Made by a program: the position numbers and the translations under genes. Positions 29,767 through 37,175 of a stretch of 64,000 bases of DNA are shown one piece after another. The stretch is from NCBI GenBank assembly GCA_023230455.1, contig JALNXH010000002.1, forward strand, positions 62,001-126,000, read 5' to 3'. The stretch's first letter is position 1; each line of letters begins with the position of its first letter. Origin of the DNA: Rhodocyclaceae bacterium (GTDB taxonomy: Bacteria > Pseudomonadota > Gammaproteobacteria > Burkholderiales > Rhodocyclaceae). The notes below the pieces were generated by a model. That model was given only the letters and a program-made list of their open reading frames with translations. It ran no database searches and was not told the DNA's origin.

Positions 29767-30540
29767 ATGCCCAACGCCCGAGTTCCGCTTTCCGCCGTCC
29801 TGATTACCCTCAATGCCGCTTCGCAGTTGGCCGATTGCCTGCGCAGTCTCGCCTTCTGCGACGAGATCGTGGTGGTCGATTCGGGCAGCGGCGATGGTAC
29901 CGCGGAGCTTGCCGAACAACTTGGTGCGCGGGTGGTGGAGAGCGAATGGCGCGGCTTTGGTCTGCAAAAGCAGTTTGCGGTCAGCCAAGCGCGCAACGAC
30001 TGGGTGCTTTGCGTCGATGCCGACGAGCGGGTCAGCCCGCAACTGGCGGCGGCCATCGCTGCTGCACTGGCGGCGCCGACCTGCGGCGCCTATCGTTTCC
30101 CCCGCTGCAACCGCTTCATGGGCCGCTACCTGCGCCATGGCGAGGGCTATCCAGATTGGAGCCTGCGGCTTTTTCGCCGCGACCGGGCGCGCTGGTCGGA
30201 CGATGCGGTGCATGAAAAAGTGCTGACCGAAGTCGTGGTCGGCGATCTGTGCGGCGACCTGCTGCATGATTCGGCCGAATCGCTCGACAGTTACTTGGGC
30301 AAGCAGAACCGCTACACCACGCTGGCGGCTGAAGCGGCGCTAAAGCAGGGCCGAAGGGCAACGGCCGGCAAACTGCTGCTCTCCCCACTGTTCCGCTTCA
30401 TTAAGTTCTATTTTCTACGGCGCGGCTTTCTCGATGGCTTGCCGGGACTGGTGCACATCCTCATCGGCTGCCAGAACAGCTTTGCCAAGTATGCGAAAAT
30501 GCTGGCCCTACAGGCAACTTCAGCAAAAAACCGGCAGTGA
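29767..30540 (+). CDS. Family 2 glycosyltransferase (WaaE/KdtX-like)
   Basis: A 257-residue GT-A enzyme similar in layout to WaaE-type lipopolysaccharide core beta-1,4-glucosyltransferases. It has the N-terminal VLITLNAASQLADCL, EIVVVDSGSGDGT and the metal-binding DADERVS (near residue 88), plus the short C-terminal membrane-associating region FRFIKFYFLRRGF. It is probably a core or adjacent sugar transferase. Its stop overlaps the GTG start of the epimerase gene (GTGA), which ties core synthesis to the start of the polysaccharide locus. Confidence 0.85.
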   Translation: MPNARVPLSAVLITLNAASQLADCLRSLAFCDEIVVVDSGSGDGTAELAEQLGARVVESEWRGFGLQKQFAVSQARNDWVLCVDADERVSPQLAAAIAAALAAPTCGAYRFPRCNRFMGRYLRHGEGYPDWSLRLFRRDRARWSDDAVHEKVLTEVVVGDLCGDLLHDSAESLDSYLGKQNRYTTLAAEAALKQGRRATAGKLLLSPLFRFIKFYFLRRGFLDGLPGLVHILIGCQNSFAKYAKMLALQATSAKNRQ

Positions 30541-31553
30541 AAATTCTTGTAACCGGCGCCGCCGGCTTCATCGGCATGCATGTCTGCGAGCGCCTGCTGG
30601 CCCGCGGCGACGGGGTCGTCGGCCTCGACAACCTCAACGACTATTACGACGTCTCCCTCAAAGAGGCGCGTCTGGCGCGTCTGATGCCGTCGCCGGGCTT
30701 CCGTTTCCACACGTTGGACGTCGCCGACCGGCCAGGCATGGCCGCCCTGTTTGAGCGCGAAAAACCGCAGCGCGTGGTACACCTTGCAGCCCAGGCCGGG
30801 GTGCGCTATTCGCTGAAGAACCCGCATGCTTACGTCGACAGCAATCTGGTCGGCTTCGTCAACATTCTCGAAGGCTGCCGCCACGCCGGTGTCGAGCATC
30901 TGGCGTATGCCAGCAGTTCCAGCGTCTATGGCGGCAATACCCGATTGCCGTTTTCCGAGCACGACAACGTCGATCATCCGGTCAGCCTCTATGCCGCCAC
31001 CAAGAAGGCCAACGAATTGATGGCGCATACCTACAGCCACCTCTTCGGGTTGCCGACGACCGGGCTGCGTTTCTTTACCGTGTATGGGCCGTGGGGCCGC
31101 CCCGACATGGCGCTGTTCCTGTTCACCAAGGCCATCCTCGAAGGCCGGCCGATCGAGGTGTTCAACCACGGCCGGATGCAGCGCGACTTCACCTACATCG
31201 ACGATATCGTCGAGGGCATTCTCCGCGTCCTCGACCGACCGCCGACCGCCGATACCGCTTTCGACAAGAATGAACCCGATCCCGCCGCCAGCTGGGCGCC
31301 TTACCGCGTGTTCAATATCGGCAACCACCGGCCGGTGGAACTGATGACGTACATCGAGACGCTGGAGAAAGCGCTGGGGCGCAACGCAGAAAAAGTGTTT
31401 CTGCCGCTCCAGGACGGCGATGTGCCGGTGACCAGCGCCGATACGTCCAGCCTGGAACACATTACCGGCTTCTCTCCTGGTACCGCAGTGGAAGACGGCA
31501 TCGCGCGCTTCGTGGCGTGGTACGGGAGCTATTACGGATTGCAAGCCTGTTGA
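30537..31553 (+). CDS. UDP-glucuronate 4-epimerase-like NAD-dependent epimerase
   Basis: A 338-residue SDR protein. It has the NAD motif GAAGFIGMH, the SSSVYGG serine and the catalytic Tyr152/Lys156 (YAATKK). The early DNLNDYYDVSLKEARL stretch is characteristic of the UDP-GlcA 4-epimerase/capsular epimerase group, which makes UDP-galacturonic acid. If so, it supplies a uronic acid that the amidotransferases downstream could convert to an amide. A UDP-glucose dehydrogenase supplying its substrate is not in this window. The start is GTG, overlapping the preceding stop. Confidence 0.85.
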   Translation: MKILVTGAAGFIGMHVCERLLARGDGVVGLDNLNDYYDVSLKEARLARLMPSPGFRFHTLDVADRPGMAALFEREKPQRVVHLAAQAGVRYSLKNPHAYVDSNLVGFVNILEGCRHAGVEHLAYASSSSVYGGNTRLPFSEHDNVDHPVSLYAATKKANELMAHTYSHLFGLPTTGLRFFTVYGPWGRPDMALFLFTKAILEGRPIEVFNHGRMQRDFTYIDDIVEGILRVLDRPPTADTAFDKNEPDPAASWAPYRVFNIGNHRPVELMTYIETLEKALGRNAEKVFLPLQDGDVPVTSADTSSLEHITGFSPGTAVEDGIARFVAWYGSYYGLQAC

Positions 31554-31586
31554 TCGGCAGGCGCCATTCACGAGGGCTTTGACATC

Positions 31587-32363
31587 ATGAAAGCCGTTCT
31601 CCTCGCCGGCGGACTCGGAACCCGCATTTCCGAAGAAACCAACCTCAAGCCGAAGCCGATGGTCGAAATCGGTGGCAAGCCGATTTTGTGGCACATCATG
31701 AAAATCTATTCCCATTACGGGATCAACGATTTCATCATCTGCTGCGGTTACAAGGGTTACGTCATCAAGGAGTATTTCGCCAACTATTTTCTGCACATGT
31801 CGGATGTCACTTTCGACATGAAGCAGAACAAGATGGAAGTTCACCAGCGCTACGCCGAACCTTGGCGCGTGACGCTGGTGGATACCGGCGACGACACCAT
31901 GACCGGTGGCCGTCTCAAGCGGATTGCGCCTTATCTGAAGGATGAGGAAGCTTTTTGTTTTACCTATGGCGACGGCGTAGGCGACGTCAATATCGCTCGG
32001 CTCATCGAATTCCATCGCGCTCATGGCCTACAGGCGACCGTCACAGCGACTTACCCCCCAGGACGCTTTGGGGCGCTTGACGTTCGGCGCGATCAAAGCG
32101 TTGCTTCCATAAAGGAAAAGCCCAAAGGCGACGGCGGCCTCATCAACGGCGGATTTTTTGTGCTGTCACCCAAGGTGATTGACCTCGTTTCACACGATCA
32201 GGTCATCTGGGAGCGCGAGCCGCTCGAAAAGCTTGCCGAGTCCAACCAGCTCAAAGCCTATGCGCACGAAGGCTTTTGGCAGCCGATGGATACCTTGCGC
32301 GACAAAAATTTCCTCGAAGATCTTTGGGCCAGCGGCAAAGCCCCATGGAAGATCTGGGAATGA
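31587..32363 (+). CDS. rfbF: Glucose-1-phosphate cytidylyltransferase
   Basis: Makes CDP-glucose from CTP and glucose 1-phosphate, the first step toward CDP-linked 3,6-dideoxyhexoses and related sugars. The 258-residue nucleotidyltransferase has the signature LAGGLGTRISEET and KPKPMVEIGGKPILWHIM in its first 40 residues, which is specific for the RfbF/AscA group. The later FCFTYGDGVGDV is the metal-binding part. GAGGG lies upstream of the ATG. Its stop overlaps the next ATG (ATGA), coupling it to rfbG. Confidence 0.95.
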   Translation: MKAVLLAGGLGTRISEETNLKPKPMVEIGGKPILWHIMKIYSHYGINDFIICCGYKGYVIKEYFANYFLHMSDVTFDMKQNKMEVHQRYAEPWRVTLVDTGDDTMTGGRLKRIAPYLKDEEAFCFTYGDGVGDVNIARLIEFHRAHGLQATVTATYPPGRFGALDVRRDQSVASIKEKPKGDGGLINGGFFVLSPKVIDLVSHDQVIWEREPLEKLAESNQLKAYAHEGFWQPMDTLRDKNFLEDLWASGKAPWKIWE

Positions 32364-33433
32364 ATCCCCGCTTCTGGCATGGCAAGCGCGTCTTCATCAC
32401 CGGGCATAGCGGCTTCAAAGGCGGCTGGCTTTCCCTCTGGCTACAGCGCCTCGGCGCCGCGGTGACCGGGTACGCGCTTGCTCCGCCGACCGACCCCAGC
32501 CTGTTCGTCGTCGCCGGTGTCGGCAAGGAGATGCATTCCATCGTGGCCGACGTCCGCGACGCCGAAATGCTGGCCAAGGCCGTAGGCGAAGCCCGGCCAG
32601 ATATTGTCATTCACATGGCGGCACAGCCGCTGGTGCGCTACTCCTATCAGGCCCCGGTGGAAACCTATGCCACCAATGTCATGGGGGCCGTCCATTTGCT
32701 CGAGGCGGTGCGACATGCGGAAAGCGTACGCGCCGTGATCAATGTCACCAGCGACAAGTGCTACGAGAACAGGGAGTGGCCCTGGGGTTACCGCGAGAAC
32801 GAACCCCTCGGCGGTTACGATCCGTATAGCAACAGCAAGGGGTGTGCGGAGCTCGTTACCGCGGCTTATCGCAGTTCCTTTTTCAATCCTGCCAAATACA
32901 GTGAACACGGGGTCGCGATTGCAACGGCCCGCGCCGGAAATGTCATCGGTGGCGGCGATTGGGCTCAAGACCGCCTGATTCCCGATATCCTGCGCGCCAT
33001 CGAAGCCGGGCAGCCCGTCAATATCCGTAGCCCTCAGGCCATTCGCCCCTGGCAACACGTTCTCGAACCGCTTAGTGGCTATCTCGACCTGGCCGAGAAA
33101 CTTTATGGCAATGGTGCTGCGTATGCGGAGGCATGGAATTTCGGCCCAGCCGAGGAAGATGCGAAGCCAGTGCATTGGATCGTCGAACGCCTGACGCAAT
33201 CCTGGAATGATGGCGCAACCTGGCGACTGGATAGCGACCCTCAACCGCACGAAGCGCACTACCTCAAGCTCGACTGCGCGAAAGCCAGACTGCGGCTGGA
33301 TTGGCGTCCAAGATGGTCGCTGACCGAGACCCTGGAAAGTATCGTGGCGTGGCACAAAGCGTTTCTCGGCCATGCCGACATGAAAGCCGTCACGCTTTCC
33401 CAAATCGTGGCATATGAGTCGAAGTACGCGTGA
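32360..33433 (+). CDS. rfbG: CDP-glucose 4,6-dehydratase
   Basis: Converts CDP-glucose to CDP-4-keto-6-deoxyglucose using NAD. The 357-residue SDR begins MNPRFWHGKRVFITGHSGFK, with the nucleotide motif GHSGFKGGW. It has TSDKCYEN and the active-site YDPYSNSKGCAE, typical of RfbG rather than of GDP- or dTDP-linked relatives. It lies between rfbF and rfbH with a four-base overlap and a six-base gap, so the three form one unit. Confidence 0.95.
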   Translation: MNPRFWHGKRVFITGHSGFKGGWLSLWLQRLGAAVTGYALAPPTDPSLFVVAGVGKEMHSIVADVRDAEMLAKAVGEARPDIVIHMAAQPLVRYSYQAPVETYATNVMGAVHLLEAVRHAESVRAVINVTSDKCYENREWPWGYRENEPLGGYDPYSNSKGCAELVTAAYRSSFFNPAKYSEHGVAIATARAGNVIGGGDWAQDRLIPDILRAIEAGQPVNIRSPQAIRPWQHVLEPLSGYLDLAEKLYGNGAAYAEAWNFGPAEEDAKPVHWIVERLTQSWNDGATWRLDSDPQPHEAHYLKLDCAKARLRLDWRPRWSLTETLESIVAWHKAFLGHADMKAVTLSQIVAYESKYA

Positions 33434-33439
33434 GCGACC

Positions 33440-34756
33440 ATGGAAGAAACCGAACGGCTGCGCCAGCAAATCGTGAATCTTGTTGAGGAGTATGCTTCGC
33501 TCGCTTTTTTCCCGAAGTCCTTTATTCCAGGCGTTACCCCGGTGCCCATATCCGGCAAAGTCATCGGTGCGCCGGAACTCAGAAACATGGTCGAGGCCTC
33601 GCTCGACGGCTGGCTGACGACCGGACGCTTCAACGATGCGTTCGAGCGGCGCTTGGCCGACTATCTTGGGGTAAAGCATGTTCTTACCGTCAACTCGGGA
33701 TCTTCGGCAAACCTGGTGGCTTTTTCCGCGCTCACCAGTCCGAAGCTTGGCGAGCGGGCGATCAGGCCGGGCGACGAGGTCATCGGCGTTGCGGCCGGTT
33801 TTCCAACGACAGTCAATCCGATTCTGCAATTCGGCGCCGTGCCGGTATTCGTCGACGTCGACATTCCCACCTATAACATCGACGTCGCCCAGCTCGAAGC
33901 CGCGATCAGTTCAAGAACCAAGGCCATCATGCTTGCCCACACCTTGGGCAATCCCTACAACCTCGCCGAAGTGGTCCGCATCGTCCGAAAGCATGACCTC
34001 TGGCTGATCGAAGATTGCTGCGACGCCCTGGGCTCGACCTATGATGGCAAACGCGTGGGCAGCTTTGGCGACATTGGTACGCTGAGTTTCTATCCTGCCC
34101 ATCACATCACCATGGGCGAGGGCGGTGCCGTCTTTACAAACAATGACGAACTCAAGCGGATCGCAGAATCCTTTCGCGACTGGGGACGGGATTGCTACTG
34201 CCCTCCCGGCAGGGACAACACCTGCGGCAAGCGCTTTGGCTGGAAGCTGGGTGAACTGCCCCAAGGCTACGACCACAAATACACCTATAGCCATCTCGGC
34301 TACAACCTCAAGATCAGCGATATGCAGGCGGCGTGCGCCTTGGCGCAGATGGACAGACTCGATCATTTCGTCCAGGCCCGAAAGAACAATTTCGTCTGGC
34401 TGAAAGAACGTCTGAAATCGTGCGAGGAATTTCTTGTCCTGCCCGAGGCGACCGAGAATTCGGAGCCGTCGTGGTTTGGTTTCCCTATTACGCTGAAAGA
34501 AAGCGCGCCTACCGGCCGGGTCGATTTGCTCAATTATCTCGACCAGAACAAAGTCGGTACCCGTCTGTTGTTTGCCGGCAACCTGACCCGCCAGCCTTAC
34601 ATGATCGGGCGGGGCTTCCGAACAAGTGGATTGCTTGCGAACACCGATGTGGTTATGAACAATACATTCTGGGTTGGCGTCTATCCTGGCCTCGACGAAG
34701 CGATGCTCGATTTCCTGGCCGGGAAAATGGAAACCTTCCTCGGCATCAATTTTTGA
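33440..34756 (+). CDS. rfbH: CDP-4-keto-6-deoxyglucose 3-dehydrase (E1-type)
   Basis: PMP-dependent dehydrase that removes the C3 hydroxyl in the synthesis of 3,6-dideoxy sugars. The 438-residue aminotransferase-fold protein has a histidine pair (His221-His222, in SFYPAHHITMGEGG) where true aminotransferases have the PLP lysine; this swap is the hallmark of the E1 group. A cysteine-rich stretch (CYCPPGRDNTCGKRFGW) around residues 253-269 fits the 2Fe-2S site of these enzymes. A partner E3 reductase is normally needed to finish the reaction and is not found in the window. It is the last gene of the rfbFGH unit. Confidence 0.93.
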   Translation: MEETERLRQQIVNLVEEYASLAFFPKSFIPGVTPVPISGKVIGAPELRNMVEASLDGWLTTGRFNDAFERRLADYLGVKHVLTVNSGSSANLVAFSALTSPKLGERAIRPGDEVIGVAAGFPTTVNPILQFGAVPVFVDVDIPTYNIDVAQLEAAISSRTKAIMLAHTLGNPYNLAEVVRIVRKHDLWLIEDCCDALGSTYDGKRVGSFGDIGTLSFYPAHHITMGEGGAVFTNNDELKRIAESFRDWGRDCYCPPGRDNTCGKRFGWKLGELPQGYDHKYTYSHLGYNLKISDMQAACALAQMDRLDHFVQARKNNFVWLKERLKSCEEFLVLPEATENSEPSWFGFPITLKESAPTGRVDLLNYLDQNKVGTRLLFAGNLTRQPYMIGRGFRTSGLLANTDVVMNNTFWVGVYPGLDEAMLDFLAGKMETFLGINF

Positions 34757-34979
34757 TTTACATAGCGTAGGCACGGCCTGGAATCAAATAGCCACGGTGT
34801 CGGCGCGCGTCAACATCCCCGATAAAGTGAGCCGTATTCGGTGATAGAGCCCCCCTGAAAAAAGGTTTCAACCCCAGTGTTGGCGACTCTGCTCCAAAGA
34901 TAAAATATGTTGAACCGAATTCCGGTTTCCCACGGCGCCAGCTGTCGGTGCTGTTAGCCGGACAACCAAGGAGTACCCC
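34757..34979 (+). promoter_or_regulatory. Gap before the radical SAM genes with a candidate promoter
   Basis: This 223-base gap is the largest in the polysaccharide locus. TTGGCG (34880-34885) and TAAAAT (34901-34906), with a short 15-base spacer, are possible promoter elements. A strong ribosome binding site AAGGAG (34968-34973) precedes the GTG start at 34980. No clear terminator was seen after rfbH. The gap suggests that the next two genes have their own promoter, but the elements are weak. Confidence 0.35.
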
Positions 34980-36014
34980 GTGGAAAAAACCGTCGAGGAC
35001 AAGCTGCTCGCAATCGAGGCCAACCTCAAGGAACACCGCTTTCCGCCACAGTTGGTCGTTGAAAATACGTCCGCGTGCGATCAGCAGTGCGTGCATTGCT
35101 CCCACAAGGAGTTGATCCGCCCGAAAAAGCATATGCGGCGCGAACTCTGGAACAAGATCGTCGAGGAAGTCGCACGCGAGTCCCCTGATACGGAAATCTG
35201 GCCCACTTTTTATGGCGAGGCCCTGGTCATGGGGGGGGAAATTTGGGATCGCATTGACTATGCCGCGAAAGTGGGCTGTACGAATCTGGTCCTTAATTCC
35301 AACGGTGGACTGTTGTCGGGAAAGAATCATATTGATCGCATCCTTGCTTCGCCGTTGAAGCGATTTATTCTCAGCATTGACGGTTTTACCCCGGAGACCT
35401 ACGAAAAAATTCGTTTTCGCGGCAAGTGGGATGTAACGTATCCGGGTGTCGAGGAATTGCTGAGGCGAAAGGCCGCGAGCGGCCAGACATATCCGGCGAT
35501 CATCTGCCAGTTTTCCCTGATGGAGGAAAACGAACATGAAGTCGAAGATTTCAGGCATTACTGGCAGGAGCGTGGTGCCGAAGTAAAGGTTCGTCCAAAA
35601 CTTGAATGGACGGCGACCGGATCGATCCGATCCGACCGGATCGATCATGAAACCGAGTTCCGCATCGCTTGCCCCTGGGGCAACAACACGATGGCCATTC
35701 ACCAAGACGGCAGCGTTGTCGCTTGCGCCGTTGATTACGAAGGCCGATTCAAGGCGGGAAATGCATCGGAAAAATCCCTCCTCGAATTATGGTCCGCCCT
35801 CGGCGAACGCTTGCGCAAGGTGCACCGCTGTCACCGGTGGGGTGAATTGCCTGATGTCTGCAAGGGATGCCGCGACTGGCAGACAGCTGGCGCGGAATAT
35901 GAAAGAAAGAATATGCCAGGTACCCGCCCATTCTGGTACGACCCGGAAACAACGGATTTCAAGGTCACGCCGATCCATGTACAAAGCGTCGCCAAGGAGA
36001 CCCAAAGTGTCTGA
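34980..36014 (+). CDS. Radical SAM/SPASM-domain protein 1
   Basis: A 344-residue radical SAM enzyme. The cluster motif CX3CX2C is Cys33-Cys37-Cys40 (SACDQQCVHC), followed by an (alpha/beta)-barrel with the WPTFYGEAL region for SAM binding. A C-terminal SPASM-type region has cysteines near residues 231, 249, 294 and 297 (RIACPWG, VVACAVDYEG, VCKGCRDW), expected to hold one or more auxiliary iron-sulphur clusters. SPASM enzymes modify peptides, sugars or alcohols by radical chemistry. In a polysaccharide locus a sugar modification is the natural guess, not a proof. Base composition is visibly less GC-rich than the core genes. The start is GTG with AAGGAG upstream; the 3' end overlaps the next gene by 8 bases. 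Confidence 0.88.
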   Translation: MEKTVEDKLLAIEANLKEHRFPPQLVVENTSACDQQCVHCSHKELIRPKKHMRRELWNKIVEEVARESPDTEIWPTFYGEALVMGGEIWDRIDYAAKVGCTNLVLNSNGGLLSGKNHIDRILASPLKRFILSIDGFTPETYEKIRFRGKWDVTYPGVEELLRRKAASGQTYPAIICQFSLMEENEHEVEDFRHYWQERGAEVKVRPKLEWTATGSIRSDRIDHETEFRIACPWGNNTMAIHQDGSVVACAVDYEGRFKAGNASEKSLLELWSALGERLRKVHRCHRWGELPDVCKGCRDWQTAGAEYERKNMPGTRPFWYDPETTDFKVTPIHVQSVAKETQSV

Positions 36015-37092
36015 TGTGCTGACCAAACCGATCCGATTTTCTCCTAGCCTGCCATCGCGCAGTGCGCCAACGGAAGCCGTTTACGGATTGCGGCCGGAGG
36101 CTGCCGAATTCCCGATGATGCTGGTTCTGTCATTCGTCTATCCGTGTAACGCAGAGTGCCCCAACTGCCCCTATACGAATTCCAATATTCGGGATAGCTA
36201 CAAGGACGCTCCGTTCATGTCCGAAGATATCTTCAAGAAAATTGCGGACGAGGCCGGCCCCCATGGCGCTTATTTGCGTATTTCCGGAGGCGGTGAGCCG
36301 ATGCTGCACCCGAAAGCGGTGGAGCTCCTCTGCTACGCTAAAAAAGTGGGCTGCAAGATCGGCCTGATCACCAATGGTTCGGCCTTTACTGAAAGAAAAT
36401 CCATCGCACTGCTGAGGGCCGGGGTCGACATGATCGAATTTTCGGTCGATGCGTGTGATCCGGAGACCTATGCCATCGTACGCAAGGGTCTGAAGTGGAA
36501 GCACCTGCTGCGCAATGCCCGCCGCATGATTGAAATCCGCAACCGCATCGGCAGCACGTCCAAGATTGTTGCTTCGGGAATTAACCAGCAAGGCGTAGAC
36601 ATAGATGCGGTGGAAAAATTCTGGCGCGATGAAATCGGGGTCGACAATTTTATCAAGCGTAAATTTCTTACCTGGGGCCTCAACACCTCCATCGATCCCT
36701 CCGGTTCGGCAGACCCGGCACCGTATCTGGATATTGAAGACACTCCCTGTCCCTTTATTTTCGAGCGCCTCAACATCGATAGCCGGGGCAATGTGATGGT
36801 TTGCGGATACGACATCGCGGCCAACACCAGCATGGGAATGGTCGGACAGCAGAGCATCAGCGATATCTGGCATGGCGAGGGGTTTAGCCACTATCGTGAC
36901 ATGCATCTTTCGAACCGAGGCAGCGAGATTTCAATGTGCGCAAGTTGTCCCGACTGGAAGTATCGTTCCTGGAACCACAATTACTGGAAGGTGGTGAAGG
37001 GCGCGGAGCTACAACGGGAGGCGACATTCCAGCGCTTGGGGCTCGACGATGATTTCCAGTCGGTAGCCGTGGATACTGCGGAAGGTAATTAG
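36007..37092 (+). CDS. Radical SAM/SPASM-domain protein 2
   Basis: A 361-residue radical SAM enzyme with the cluster motif Cys47-Cys51-Cys54 (YPCNAECPNC) after a 45-residue lead, the ISGGGEPMLHP SAM-binding segment, and a C-terminal SPASM region (DTPCPFIF, VMVCGYD and MCASCPDW). It differs clearly from protein 1, so the pair is not a recent duplication. The GTG start at 36007 lies eight bases inside the first gene and has AAGGAG at 35994-35999; an in-frame extension upstream is discounted because it would lie wholly within the first gene. Tight overlap suggests that both act in one process. A good terminator follows. Confidence 0.88.
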   Translation: MSDVLTKPIRFSPSLPSRSAPTEAVYGLRPEAAEFPMMLVLSFVYPCNAECPNCPYTNSNIRDSYKDAPFMSEDIFKKIADEAGPHGAYLRISGGGEPMLHPKAVELLCYAKKVGCKIGLITNGSAFTERKSIALLRAGVDMIEFSVDACDPETYAIVRKGLKWKHLLRNARRMIEIRNRIGSTSKIVASGINQQGVDIDAVEKFWRDEIGVDNFIKRKFLTWGLNTSIDPSGSADPAPYLDIEDTPCPFIFERLNIDSRGNVMVCGYDIAANTSMGMVGQQSISDIWHGEGFSHYRDMHLSNRGSEISMCASCPDWKYRSWNHNYWKVVKGAELQREATFQRLGLDDDFQSVAVDTAEGN

Positions 37093-37109
37093 CCCGTCAG
37101 GTTTGGCCC

Positions 37110-37150
37110 CCGGCCGGCACAGTGATTGAGCTGTCGCCGGTCGGTTTTTC
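37110..37150 (+). terminator. Intrinsic terminator after the radical SAM pair
   Basis: CCGGCCGGCACAG (37110-37122) pairs with CTGTCGCCGGTCGG (37131-37144), with one mismatch and one bulge, and is followed directly by TTTTT (37145-37149). It lies 18 bases after the second radical SAM gene and 26 bases before the next gene. TATAAA at 37153-37158 just behind it could be a -10 element for the asparagine-synthase gene. Confidence 0.75.
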
Positions 37151-37175
37151 AGTATAAATTTCTCCCAACTCTCCG

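Noticed and set aside
36007..37092. Second radical SAM gene as a duplicate of the first
   Set aside because: The cysteine motif context, length before it and SPASM segments differ clearly, so they are distinct enzymes.
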